DNA of 34,961 nucleotides from CAXTEJ01 sp964243295 (GTDB lineage: Bacteria > Actinomycetota > Actinomycetes > Actinomycetales > Angustibacteraceae). The translations under genes and the position numbers were made by a program. Location: positions 1 to 34,961 of the forward strand of contig CAXTEJ010000035.1 of assembly GCA_964243295.1 (NCBI GenBank). The letters are read 5' to 3'. A model generated the notes under the pieces. It saw nothing but the letters and a program-made list of their open reading frames with translations. It was not told where the DNA came from and did not search any database. Below, piece after piece: positions 1-6,132 of the stretch (its first letter is position 1; each line of letters begins with the position of its first letter).

Positions 1-45
1 GACCGTCACCATCACCGACGGCAGACCACGATTCACACCACCCAT
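1..45 (-). CDS. 5' end of a leftward gene cut by the window edge (possibly glutaredoxin-like)
   Basis: An ATG at 45-43 is preceded by AGGTG with three bases between, the same Shine-Dalgarno arrangement as the SDR gene at 4047. The visible 15 codons are open and read MGGVNRGLPSVMVTV. That is too little to identify a family. In mycobacteria a glutaredoxin-like gene (Rv0508) lies close to the SerB-type phosphatase gene, and a hydrophobic beta-strand such as VMVTV just before a redox-active site would fit, but this is synteny-based inference only. The 133 bases between this start and the next gene at 179 hold no other supported gene. Confidence 0.4.
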   Translation of the reverse strand, partial: MGGVNRGLPSVMVTV

Positions 46-166
46 GCGCACCTGAGAGCACCGAGCACTGGAGCGCGGCGTCGTCACCAGTGACCTGCCA
101 GACCAGCACGCCTCGAGGTGAGCCGACAAGCTGCCGCACTCTCCACACCACGGCCCGAGCCAGCAC

Positions 167-172
167 TACTGT
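167..172 (+). promoter_or_regulatory. -10 element TACTGT of a likely leaderless promoter
   Basis: TACTGT fits the actinobacterial TANNNT -10 pattern and ends six bases before the ATG at 179. Transcription would then start at or next to the A of the start codon. No Shine-Dalgarno sequence lies in front of that ATG. Confidence 0.5.
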
Positions 173-178
173 CAGCTC

Positions 179-1192
179 ATGCCCTCACACCGGGCCGGCG
201 ACGGTGCCGAGCCCGCCGACGTCCCGAGCAGCGAAGCCGAAGTGCCCTTGGCCCAGGCCTGCGCAGGCGAGGCCGGACGCCGGGCACCGAAGACCGTCAT
301 GGGCCAGCCAGCGTCAACCGGCGGAGCGGAGGAGCAGGCGGAGCGGCCGGACAGCGCGGGCCTGACGTCCGATGCCGACGCGGTCGCCGCTCGCGCGGCG
401 CCGGTGCACGCTGGAACCACCTCGGCCGCGTTCTTCGACCTCGACAACACGCTGCTGCGTGGCGCAAGCGCCTTCTACCTGGCGCAGGGGCTGTACCGGC
501 GGAGGTTCTTTCGGCTGCGCGACATCGTGAGGCTCAGCTGGCAGCAGGCGAAGTTCGTGGCGGTCGGCGAGAACCTCGCGCAGGTGTCCCGGTTGAAGGA
601 GCAGGGGCTGTCGCTGGTGCGCGGGCATCGGGTGGATGACCTGTGCGCCGTCGGCGAGGAGGTCTACGACGCCGGCATCGCCGGTCGCCTGTGGCCGGGA
701 ACCATCGACCTGGTGCGGACCCACCTGGAAGCCGGCGAGCCTGTGTGGCTGGCCACGGCCACGCCCGTCGAGATGGCCGAGGTCGTCGCCCGGCGGCTCG
801 GCCTGTCCGGTGCGCTGGGCACGGTGGCGGAGCACCACGATGGCGTCTACACCGGTCGGCTGGTCGGCAGCACGCTGCACGGCTCCCAGAAGGCCGCCGC
901 CGTGCGGGCGCTGGCGCAGCGGGAAGGTCTGGACCTGGCCCGGTGCTCGGCGTACTCGGACTCGGCCAACGACATCCCCTTGCTCGAGCTGGTCGGCCGG
1001 CCGTGCGCGGTCAACCCGGACGCCAGGCTGCGCGCCCACGCGGTCGCGCACGGGTGGCGCGTGCGCGACTTCCGCCGTGCGCACAAGCTGGCGCGCATCG
1101 GACTGCCGACCCTGACCGGGGTGGCCGCGGGTGTGCTGGGCGCTTTCGTGGCGGCTGCGGTCCGCCGTCGGCAGGGCCGGGACGCCGGCTGA
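179..1192 (+). CDS. HAD-IB family phosphatase (SerB-like), C-terminal membrane segment
   Basis: Predicted hydrolase of the HAD superfamily, subfamily IB (phosphoserine-phosphatase-like). All four HAD motifs are visible: FFDLDNT with nucleophile Asp87 and Asp89, ATATP around residues 192-196, Lys238 in GSQKAA, and DSANDIP with Asp261 and Asp265. A single hydrophobic stretch at about 309-328 followed by RRRQGR suggests a membrane-anchored C-terminus. The first 80 residues are low in structure and unlike the family core, so translation could begin later; however, the ATG at 179 sits six bases after a TANNNT element, which supports a leaderless start there. The position beside an acyltransferase and close to bS22, the HTH gene and proC matches SerB1 (Rv0505c) of mycobacteria. 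The substrate is not certain: many HAD-IB proteins in this context act on phospholipid or other phosphomonoesters rather than phosphoserine. Confidence 0.85.
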   Translation: MPSHRAGDGAEPADVPSSEAEVPLAQACAGEAGRRAPKTVMGQPASTGGAEEQAERPDSAGLTSDADAVAARAAPVHAGTTSAAFFDLDNTLLRGASAFYLAQGLYRRRFFRLRDIVRLSWQQAKFVAVGENLAQVSRLKEQGLSLVRGHRVDDLCAVGEEVYDAGIAGRLWPGTIDLVRTHLEAGEPVWLATATPVEMAEVVARRLGLSGALGTVAEHHDGVYTGRLVGSTLHGSQKAAAVRALAQREGLDLARCSAYSDSANDIPLLELVGRPCAVNPDARLRAHAVAHGWRVRDFRRAHKLARIGLPTLTGVAAGVLGAFVAAAVRRRQGRDAG

Positions 1193-1283
1193 GCGCCGGA
1201 AACCCTCCGAAGAAGGACGCCGGCTGAGCGCGCCGGAACCCTCCCAGGAAGCACGCCGGCTGGCGCCGAGCCCTCAGAAGAAG
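1181..1283. repeat. Three degenerate ~35-bp direct repeats spanning two gene ends
   Basis: Copies begin at 1181, 1216 and 1252. The first two share GACGCCGGCTGAGCG and a following CCGGAAnCCCTCC-nn-GAAG core; the third has CACGCCGGCTGGCGCCGAG followed by CCCTCAGAAGAAG. The first copy holds the HAD stop codon (1190-1192) and the third runs into the stop codon of the convergent acyltransferase gene (1274-1276). It looks like a local duplication of the 3' end of the HAD gene. No typical terminator hairpin with a T-run was seen here. Confidence 0.6.
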
Positions 1284-3019
1284 GCGGAGGGGCGCTGCAG
1301 GAGCAGCGAGTAGAGCGTCTGCTGGATGGTCTCGCGCACCTGGTCGGTGAGGTCGAAGACGAGCATGGGGTCGTCGGCGGCGCCGGCGCCGGCGCCGGCG
1401 GGCGGCAGCACCGGCTCACCGAACTCGATCAGCCACTTGCTGGGCAGCGGCACCAACCCGAGCGGGCCGAGCAGCGGGAACGTCGGCGTCACGGGGAAGA
1501 ACGGCAGCCCGAGCAGCCGGGCCAGGCCCGTGAGGTCGGCGAGGATCGGGTAGGTCTCCTCCGCACCGACGATCGAGCACGGGATGATCGGAACGCCGGC
1601 GCGCAGGGCCGCCGCGACGAAGCCGCCACGACCGAAGCGCTGCAGCTTGTACCGCTCGGAGAACGGCTTTCCGACGCCCTTGAACCCCTCGGGCCAGACA
1701 CCGACCAGCTCACCGGACGCCAGTAACCGCTCGGCGTCGGCGGCGGTCGCGAGCGTGGCCCCGATCTTGCGGGCGACCTCACCGACGACTGGCATCGAGA
1801 AGACGAGGTCGGCGCCGAGCAGCCGCAGGTCGCGGTGGCCTGGGTGCTCGTCGTGCAGCGCCAGCTGGGTCATCAGCGCGTCGAGGGCGATCGTCCCGGA
1901 GTGGTTGGCGACGATGAGCGCACCGCCGGTGCTGGGCACGTTCTCGAGGCCCCGCACCTCGACGCGGAACCACGAGCGGTACAGCGGCCGAAGCACCGGC
2001 AAGAGCGCGGCCGTGAGCTCGCGGTCGAATCCGAAGTCGTCAACCGGGTAGTCGCCCTCGAGCCGCCGCCGCACCCAGGCGAGGGCCTGCGCGACACGGG
2101 CGTCCACGTCCTCGACACCCGCTCGGTGGGCCTCCGCGACGAGGGCCTCGACGAGCGCCTCCACCGCGTAGCGCAGCACAGCCGGTGAGGGCCCCCCTCC
2201 GGTCGGCGGCGCATCGGCCTCGATGTCGCCCCCGACCTCAGCCCGGACGTCGGCGCCGGCCGCCCCTGCAGCGTCCGTCGTCGAGAAGGTCCGCCCGGCA
2301 CCCACGGCTTCGCGTACGTCGATCGGCTCGCCACCGCGGACGGCCACCGGCTCGTCGCGCAGGTCGGCGAACAGGTCGCCCCCACCCGCCGACGGCTCAT
2401 CACGCCGGTCCGCCAGCAAGTCGGCACCGGGCTGCGGGTCGTCACGAAGGTCGGCGAACAGGTCGCCTGAGGGCGTCGACGGCTCATCACGCCGGTCCGC
2501 CAGCAGGTCGGCACCGGGCTGCGGATCGTCACGAAGGCCGGCGAACAGGTCGCCCGAGGGCGTCGCGGCCGGCTCTGCGGGGACCGGCTCGTCCGGGGCA
2601 GGCGCTGGATCGGGAACCGAGACACCAGGGGGCGCGACGGTTGGGCCGCGACCGCGGCGGGCCCGGCGTGGCGACTCGAAGGGCACCACCGTGCGGGCCG
2701 CGTCGACCTCCAGCGGCATGCCCTCACCGCGCTCGACCTGCTGCGCGGTACCTGACGAGCCAGCGGCACCCACTCCAGCACCAGCAACAGCGCCAGCACC
2801 AGCGCCAGCAGCGCCACCAGAGCCGCCGCCACCACCCGCCACGGCACCACCGCCCTCACCGCGGGCGCCTGCCGGCTCTGAGTCGCATCGCTTCGCCTCC
2901 TGGTCAGCGGCGGGACCGCTGTCCGGCGGGCGGGTGGGCGCCCCCTCGGACCCGCGGACCGGTCCCCCACCCGAGCCGCGTGGCGGACGACGGCCCGGCG
3001 GGCGGCGGTCGTCGGTCAT
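1274..3019 (-). CDS. PlsC-type lysophospholipid acyltransferase with long disordered N-terminus
   Basis: 1-acylglycerol-phosphate acyltransferase-like enzyme, expected to act at the cytoplasmic membrane in phospholipid or lipid assembly. The catalytic domain lies in the C-terminal half: NHSGTIALD gives the His/Asp pair (His373, Asp380), and VWPEGFKGVGKPF (441-453) is the acceptor-binding block typical of the actinobacterial group that includes Rv0502. Residues 1-280 are unusual for the family: Gly/Ala-rich to residue 90, then proline-rich and acidic, with a 29-residue tandem repeat (GDLFADLRDDPQPGADLLA...) at about 156-222. The protein is 581 residues where relatives are usually near 300-360. 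The ATG at 3019 overlaps the upstream SDR stop by four bases (ATGA), supporting coupling. An alternative ATG at 2719 (Met101) has a good GGTGAGG Shine-Dalgarno and would give 481 residues. Confidence 0.85.
   Translation of the reverse strand: MTDDRRPPGRRPPRGSGGGPVRGSEGAPTRPPDSGPAADQEAKRCDSEPAGARGEGGGAVAGGGGGSGGAAGAGAGAVAGAGVGAAGSSGTAQQVERGEGMPLEVDAARTVVPFESPRRARRGRGPTVAPPGVSVPDPAPAPDEPVPAEPAATPSGDLFAGLRDDPQPGADLLADRRDEPSTPSGDLFADLRDDPQPGADLLADRRDEPSAGGGDLFADLRDEPVAVRGGEPIDVREAVGAGRTFSTTDAAGAAGADVRAEVGGDIEADAPPTGGGPSPAVLRYAVEALVEALVAEAHRAGVEDVDARVAQALAWVRRRLEGDYPVDDFGFDRELTAALLPVLRPLYRSWFRVEVRGLENVPSTGGALIVANHSGTIALDALMTQLALHDEHPGHRDLRLLGADLVFSMPVVGEVARKIGATLATAADAERLLASGELVGVWPEGFKGVGKPFSERYKLQRFGRGGFVAAALRAGVPIIPCSIVGAEETYPILADLTGLARLLGLPFFPVTPTFPLLGPLGLVPLPSKWLIEFGEPVLPPAGAGAGAADDPMLVFDLTDQVRETIQQTLYSLLLQRPSAFF
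2362..2560 (-). repeat. 87-bp in-frame tandem repeat inside the acyltransferase gene
   Basis: The string GGTCGGCGAACAGGTCGCC begins at 2362 and again at 2449, and a third near-identical start occurs at 2536 (GGCCGGCGAACAGGTCGCC). The spacing is exactly 87 bases, or 29 codons, so the reading frame is kept. The two full units differ at only a few positions apart from one variable patch. The encoded unit has the pattern GDLFADLRDD-PQPGADLLADRRDEPS. Confidence 0.85.
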
Positions 3020-4047
3020 CGGGGCGCGGCGATCGGCTCGCGCACGACGTGCTCGGCGGTGCGGGTGAGATCGACCAGCGCGGGCAGCAGCAGCGGTCGG
3101 GGGCCACGGCCGGCGGCGACGAGGTCCTCGAGGGCCGACCGCGTGGTGAACGCCGGCTCGAAGCCGAGCACCTCGCGCATGCGGGTGGTGTCGAGCCCGC
3201 GACCGTAGGTCAGCAGCCGCCGCTGCTCGGCGGACAGCTCGGCCAGCCCCGAGCGCCGCAGCGCCTGGCCCACCCAGCCACCGGCCAGCTGCGGGACGGG
3301 CAAGGTCGGGCGGCCGGCGATGCGCGCGGCCTGCGAGAGCAGCAGCACGCCGTCGCCAGCGACGTTCACGGTACCGACGCCCTCCCCGAGCGTGGCGGCG
3401 AGCAGCGCGCCGAGGGCGTCGTCCTCATGCACCAGCTGCAGCCGCGGGTCGAACCCGAGCACCGTCGGGATCACCGGCAGGCTGAAGTAGTCGGTCATGG
3501 GCGTCGCGATCTGCGGCCCCACGATGTTGGCGAACCGCAGCACCGACAGCGCGACGTCCGGACGTCGGCGCGCAAAGCCGCGCACGTAACCCTCGACCTC
3601 GACCGAGTCGCGGCCGAAACCGTTGCGGGGCAACGCCCGTGCGGTCGTCTCCTCGTCGAACATCGCAGGGTCGCGGGGCGACGCACCGTAGACCGAGGCA
3701 CTGCTCTTGACCACCAGCCGCTGCACGCCCGTCGCCTTCTGGCAGGCGGCGAGCAGCTGCATGGTGCCGATGACGTTGATCTCCTTCGTCGACGTCCGGC
3801 TGCCCGAGACCGGCGTGGCGATCACGTTGAGGTGCACCACGGTGTCGACGTCGGCCGACGCGATGACGCGGGCCATGACGGGGTTGCGGATGTCGGCGCG
3901 CACGAACTCGGCCCCGCCGATGCTGTGGGACGGCGGGACGACGTCGACGCCGACCACGTGGTCGACGCCCGGATGGGCCGCCAGCAGGTCGGCGAAGCGC
4001 CCGCCGAGGTGGCGCGAGACCCCCGTGACCAGCACGACCTGGCCCAT
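3016..4047 (-). CDS. Extended-type SDR / NAD-dependent epimerase-like protein, active site atypical
   Basis: Member of the NAD-dependent epimerase/dehydratase (extended SDR) group, 343 residues, equivalent in position to galE2 (Rv0501). The N-terminus VVLVTGVSRHLGG is a Rossmann dinucleotide-binding turn, with Arg where the middle Gly of TGxxGxxG is usual. SSASVYG carries the usual strand-4 serine region. The canonical catalytic YxxxK is absent: the expected place reads FGRDSVEVEGYVRGF and no Tyr anywhere in the protein is followed by Lys four residues later. It may therefore be a non-catalytic NAD(P)-binding protein or use other residues. The start at 4047 is chosen because GGGAGGTG lies three bases upstream and the protein then begins directly with the Rossmann strand. 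The stop overlaps the acyltransferase start (ATGA), so the two are probably co-translated. Confidence 0.85.
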   Translation of the reverse strand: MGQVVLVTGVSRHLGGRFADLLAAHPGVDHVVGVDVVPPSHSIGGAEFVRADIRNPVMARVIASADVDTVVHLNVIATPVSGSRTSTKEINVIGTMQLLAACQKATGVQRLVVKSSASVYGASPRDPAMFDEETTARALPRNGFGRDSVEVEGYVRGFARRRPDVALSVLRFANIVGPQIATPMTDYFSLPVIPTVLGFDPRLQLVHEDDALGALLAATLGEGVGTVNVAGDGVLLLSQAARIAGRPTLPVPQLAGGWVGQALRRSGLAELSAEQRRLLTYGRGLDTTRMREVLGFEPAFTTRSALEDLVAAGRGPRPLLLPALVDLTRTAEHVVREPIAAPR

Positions 4048-4095
4048 GCGCACCTCCCCCTCAGCGTGCCGCCGCAACGGCTGCGACCGTCCCCG

Positions 4096-4101
4096 AGCAT
4101 A
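4096..4101 (-). promoter_or_regulatory. Candidate -10 (TATGCT) for the SDR-acyltransferase pair
   Basis: On the minus strand TATGCT lies about 49 bases before the SDR start codon, downstream of the bS22 terminator hairpins, which would allow separate transcription of the SDR and acyltransferase genes. No clear TTGACA-type -35 was found at the right distance. Confidence 0.35.
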
Positions 4102-4129
4102 GGCGCGTCGACGGCACCGGGACATGCGA

Positions 4130-4162
4130 GAAGCCCCCGCACCGGGTCGGTGCGAGGGCTTC
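4130..4162 (-). terminator. Strong hairpin downstream of bS22
   Basis: GAAGCCCCCGCACC (4130-4143) and GGTGCGAGGGCTTC (4149-4162) form a 14-bp stem with a 5-base loop. Read on the minus strand, the single mismatch becomes a G-U pair, so the stem is unbroken in a leftward transcript, as expected for a terminator after bS22. No U-run follows, which is common in high-GC actinobacteria. Confidence 0.7.
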
Positions 4163-4164
4163 GA

Positions 4165-4194
4165 CCACCGGTCTCGAGCTGCTCGAGCCGGTGG
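4165..4194 (-). terminator. Second hairpin directly after the bS22 stop codon
   Basis: CCACCGG-T-CTCGAG pairs with CTCGAG-CCGGTGG around a CTG loop, leaving one bulged base. It sits five bases beyond the bS22 stop and immediately before the stem at 4130-4162, so the two form a tandem termination or RNA-stabilising structure. Confidence 0.55.
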
Positions 4195-4199
4195 GCAGG

Positions 4200-4298
4200 T
4201 CACTTCTTGTTGCGGCGCTGGTGGCGCGTCTTGCGCAGCAGCTTGCGGTGCTTCTTCTTGGCCATGCGCTTGCGGCGCTTCTTGATGACAGAGCCCAT
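4200..4298 (-). CDS. Small ribosomal protein bS22 (AURKAIP1/COX24 domain)
   Basis: A 32-residue, extremely basic protein beginning MGSVIKKRRKRMAKKKHRKL and ending HQRRNKK. This is the actinobacterial small-subunit protein found in mycobacterial ribosome structures and named bS22; it carries the AURKAIP1/COX24 motif KKKHRKLLRKTR shared with a mitochondrial ribosomal protein. Two thirds of the residues are Lys or Arg, as expected for a peptide buried in rRNA. AGGTAGGT lies upstream of the ATG. It sits between the excisionase-like gene and the SDR gene, exactly as Rv0500B does. The gene is below most gene-finder length limits. Confidence 0.93.
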   Translation of the reverse strand: MGSVIKKRRKRMAKKKHRKLLRKTRHQRRNKK

Positions 4299-4417
4299 GA
4301 GTACCTACCTACGTCGCAGTTCTGGTTCGTCGCACCGGCTCGTCGCCCGCCTGGGCGGTGCGTCGTGCGCGGTGAGCGCGGGCCAGATCACGGGTGCGGT
4401 CCGGCCGTTCGAGCTCC

Positions 4418-4423
4418 ATGCTA
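4418..4423 (-). promoter_or_regulatory. Candidate -10 (TAGCAT) upstream of bS22
   Basis: TAGCAT on the minus strand lies between the HTH gene stop (4476) and bS22, giving a leader of about 110 bases. bS22 could therefore be transcribed on its own as well as by read-through. No -35 match was recognised. Confidence 0.35.
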
Positions 4424-4475
4424 GCGCCCCGCCGCCGCGGCCTCGACCGTCGCGCCGAGCGGCTGGGGCAGGTGG

Positions 4476-4688
4476 TCAGGCGGTTTCGACGTACGAGCCG
4501 CGCAGGTAGTCGTGCACGGCCTGCTCGGGCACCCGGAAGGACCGGCCCACCCGGACGGCGGGCAGCTCACCGGCGTGGACCAGCCGGTAGACCGTCATCT
4601 TCGACACGCGCATGATCGTCGCCACCTCGGCGACGGTCAGGAACCTCACCTCGGACAGCGCTCGTTCGGGTCCTCGCTCGGGGGGCAT
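4476..4688 (-). CDS. Excisionase-like helix-turn-helix DNA-binding protein (Rv0500A/BldC type)
   Basis: A 70-residue protein consisting of one MerR/excisionase-type winged HTH: FLTVAEVATIMRVSKMTVYRL is the helix-turn-helix (residues ~16-36) and GELPAVRVGRSFRVPEQAV forms the wing and following helix. It matches the conserved small regulator Rv0500A, which always lies next to bS22 and proC in actinobacteria, and is related to the Streptomyces developmental regulator BldC. No effector domain is present, so it probably acts by cooperative binding or as a small nucleoid-type regulator. The ATG at 4688 has no convincing Shine-Dalgarno; an internal GTG before RFLTV is a possible later start. Confidence 0.88.
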   Translation of the reverse strand: MPPERGPERALSEVRFLTVAEVATIMRVSKMTVYRLVHAGELPAVRVGRSFRVPEQAVHDYLRGSYVETA

Positions 4689-4717
4689 GCGTCACCGATC
4701 CGTCCTGGCACGCGACG

Positions 4718-4743
4718 CGTCGCCGGCTTCCCCGCCGGCGACG
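4718..4743. terminator. Perfect 10-bp inverted repeat
   Basis: CGTCGCCGGC (4718-4727) and GCCGGCGACG (4734-4743) are separated by TTCCCC. It lies downstream of the deacetylase stop (4875) and upstream of the HTH start (4688), so it could end deacetylase transcription. It overlaps the HTH leader, so an operator role is also possible. Confidence 0.5.
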
Positions 4744-4765
4744 ACAGCATCGGTGCGCCTGGCAC

Positions 4766-4771
4766 ACGATA
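4766..4771 (-). promoter_or_regulatory. Candidate -10 (TATCGT) for the HTH gene
   Basis: TATCGT on the minus strand is 77 bases before the HTH start codon, with the 10-bp inverted repeat (4718-4743) between them in the presumed leader. The -35 region shows no clear consensus. Confidence 0.35.
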
Positions 4772-4874
4772 GGGGCACGTGGGGCCCACGGGAAACCCGG
4801 CGAACAGCCGGACGGGTGGGAGTCAAGCACCGACTACGGCGTGTCGGGGCCGTAGTGGCGAAGGCGAGATCCCG

Positions 4875-6059
4875 TCAGTCGAACCACGGGTCGAGCCCGT
4901 GCAGCGGGAACACGGCCTGGCGCGTGGCCATGATCGCGCGGTCGACGGCGTCCTCGGGGTCGTAGCCGACGTCCCACGAGCGCCACCACGGGTCACGCCC
5001 GTCGCCCATCACAGCCACGGCCGAGCGGTCGTAGGTCTCCTTCACGTAGGTCAGCCAGGACGCCGGCAGCGGGGTCGACGTCGGCAGCGGGGCGTGCGCG
5101 GCGACAGCCACCAGGTGGGCCCACGACCGCGGGACGACGTCGAGCACCTCGTAGCCGCCGCCGCCGGTCGCGACCCACCGCCCGTCGCAGACCTCGTGCG
5201 CGAGCTCGTGCACCATCGCCTGCACCGCGCGGTGGGCGTCGACCGAGACCGACAGGTGCGCCAGCGGGTCGAGGTAGTGGGTGTCGCAACCGTGCTGGGT
5301 GACGAGCACCGACGGCGCGAAGGCCCGCACCACCTGCGGGACGACGGAGTGCACGGCTCGCAGCCAGCCGGCGTCCCCGGTGCCGGGCGGCAGCGCCACG
5401 TTGACCGCGCTGCCGGGTGCTGCCGGCCCGCCGACGTCCGCGCTGTCACCGCTGCCGGGGAACAGCACCCGGCCGCTCTCGTGCAGCGAGACGGTGAGCA
5501 CGCGCGGGTCGTCCCAGAAGATGGCCTGCACGCCGTCGCCGTGGTGCACGTCGACGTCGACGTAGGCGACGCGCTCGGCGCCGTGGTCGAGCAGCCACTG
5601 GATGGCTGCGGCGACGTCGTTGTAGACGCAGAAGCCGCTGGCCGCACCCCGCATGGCGTGGTGCATGCCGCCGCAGAAGTTGACGCCGTGCTCGGCCGCG
5701 CCGGTCCAGACCGCCTCGGCGACGTCGACGGTGCCCTGCAGCACCCGGGCGCTGGCCTCGTGCATCCCGGCGAAGGTCGGGTTGTCCTCCCCGCCGAGGC
5801 CGTGCGCCGGGTCGACGCGGCGGGGGTCGGCCGAGGCCGCTTCGACCGCCGAGACGTAGTCCGAGTCGTGCACGGTCGCCAGCAGCTCGGCGCTCGCGAC
5901 CTGCGCCCCGCGGACCTCGACGCCCGGCAGGTCGAGCAGGCCCAGGTCGTGGCACAGCCGGGCGGTCAGCGCGAGGCGCACCGGCGCCATCGGGTGGGTG
6001 GGGCCGAAGTCGTAGCGCGTGAACGCGTCGTCCCAGATCACCCGTGCCTGCGCCGTCAT
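4875..6059 (-). CDS. AcuC-type class I deacetylase (histone deacetylase family)
   Basis: A zinc-dependent deacetylase of the arginase/HDAC fold, 394 residues, similar to AcuC, which in Bacillus removes acetyl groups from acetyl-CoA synthetase. Catalytic residues are all present: the His133-His134 dyad in GGMHHAMRG, zinc ligands Asp170 and His172 in YVDVDVHHGDG, the third ligand Asp259 in QHGCDTH, and the transition-state Tyr303 in GGGGYE. The frame stays open to 6626, but the ATG at 6059 is preferred because the protein then starts as the family does and TAACGT (TANNNT) lies seven bases before it, with no Shine-Dalgarno: a leaderless start. It is divergent from the K+ uptake genes, with 73 bases between the starts. 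The presence of several GNAT acetyltransferases nearby is suggestive but not evidence of a shared substrate. Confidence 0.9.
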   Translation of the reverse strand: MTAQARVIWDDAFTRYDFGPTHPMAPVRLALTARLCHDLGLLDLPGVEVRGAQVASAELLATVHDSDYVSAVEAASADPRRVDPAHGLGGEDNPTFAGMHEASARVLQGTVDVAEAVWTGAAEHGVNFCGGMHHAMRGAASGFCVYNDVAAAIQWLLDHGAERVAYVDVDVHHGDGVQAIFWDDPRVLTVSLHESGRVLFPGSGDSADVGGPAAPGSAVNVALPPGTGDAGWLRAVHSVVPQVVRAFAPSVLVTQHGCDTHYLDPLAHLSVSVDAHRAVQAMVHELAHEVCDGRWVATGGGGYEVLDVVPRSWAHLVAVAAHAPLPTSTPLPASWLTYVKETYDRSAVAVMGDGRDPWWRSWDVGYDPEDAVDRAIMATRQAVFPLHGLDPWFD

Positions 6060-6066
6060 GGCGGGG

Positions 6067-6072
6067 ACGTTA
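6067..6072 (-). promoter_or_regulatory. -10 element TAACGT of a leaderless promoter for the deacetylase
   Basis: TAACGT on the minus strand lies seven bases before the ATG at 6059, placing the transcription start at the start codon. Confidence 0.5.
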
Positions 6073-6132
6073 CCGGCGGTCGCCCCGCCGAGCGCGGTCG
6101 TGCGCGCGGCCGCCTGCGGGCAGGATGGCCCG

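Noticed and set aside
2760..2830. CAG-rich stretch as a trinucleotide repeat element
   Set aside because: It is the coding sequence of the Gly/Ala-rich N-terminus of the acyltransferase (GCT/GGT codons on the minus strand), with irregular units rather than a simple repeat.
2185..4509. 774-codon plus-strand frame across the acyltransferase and SDR genes
   Set aside because: Product is low-complexity Arg/Pro/His; the minus-strand genes have recognisable motifs and good ribosome-binding sites.
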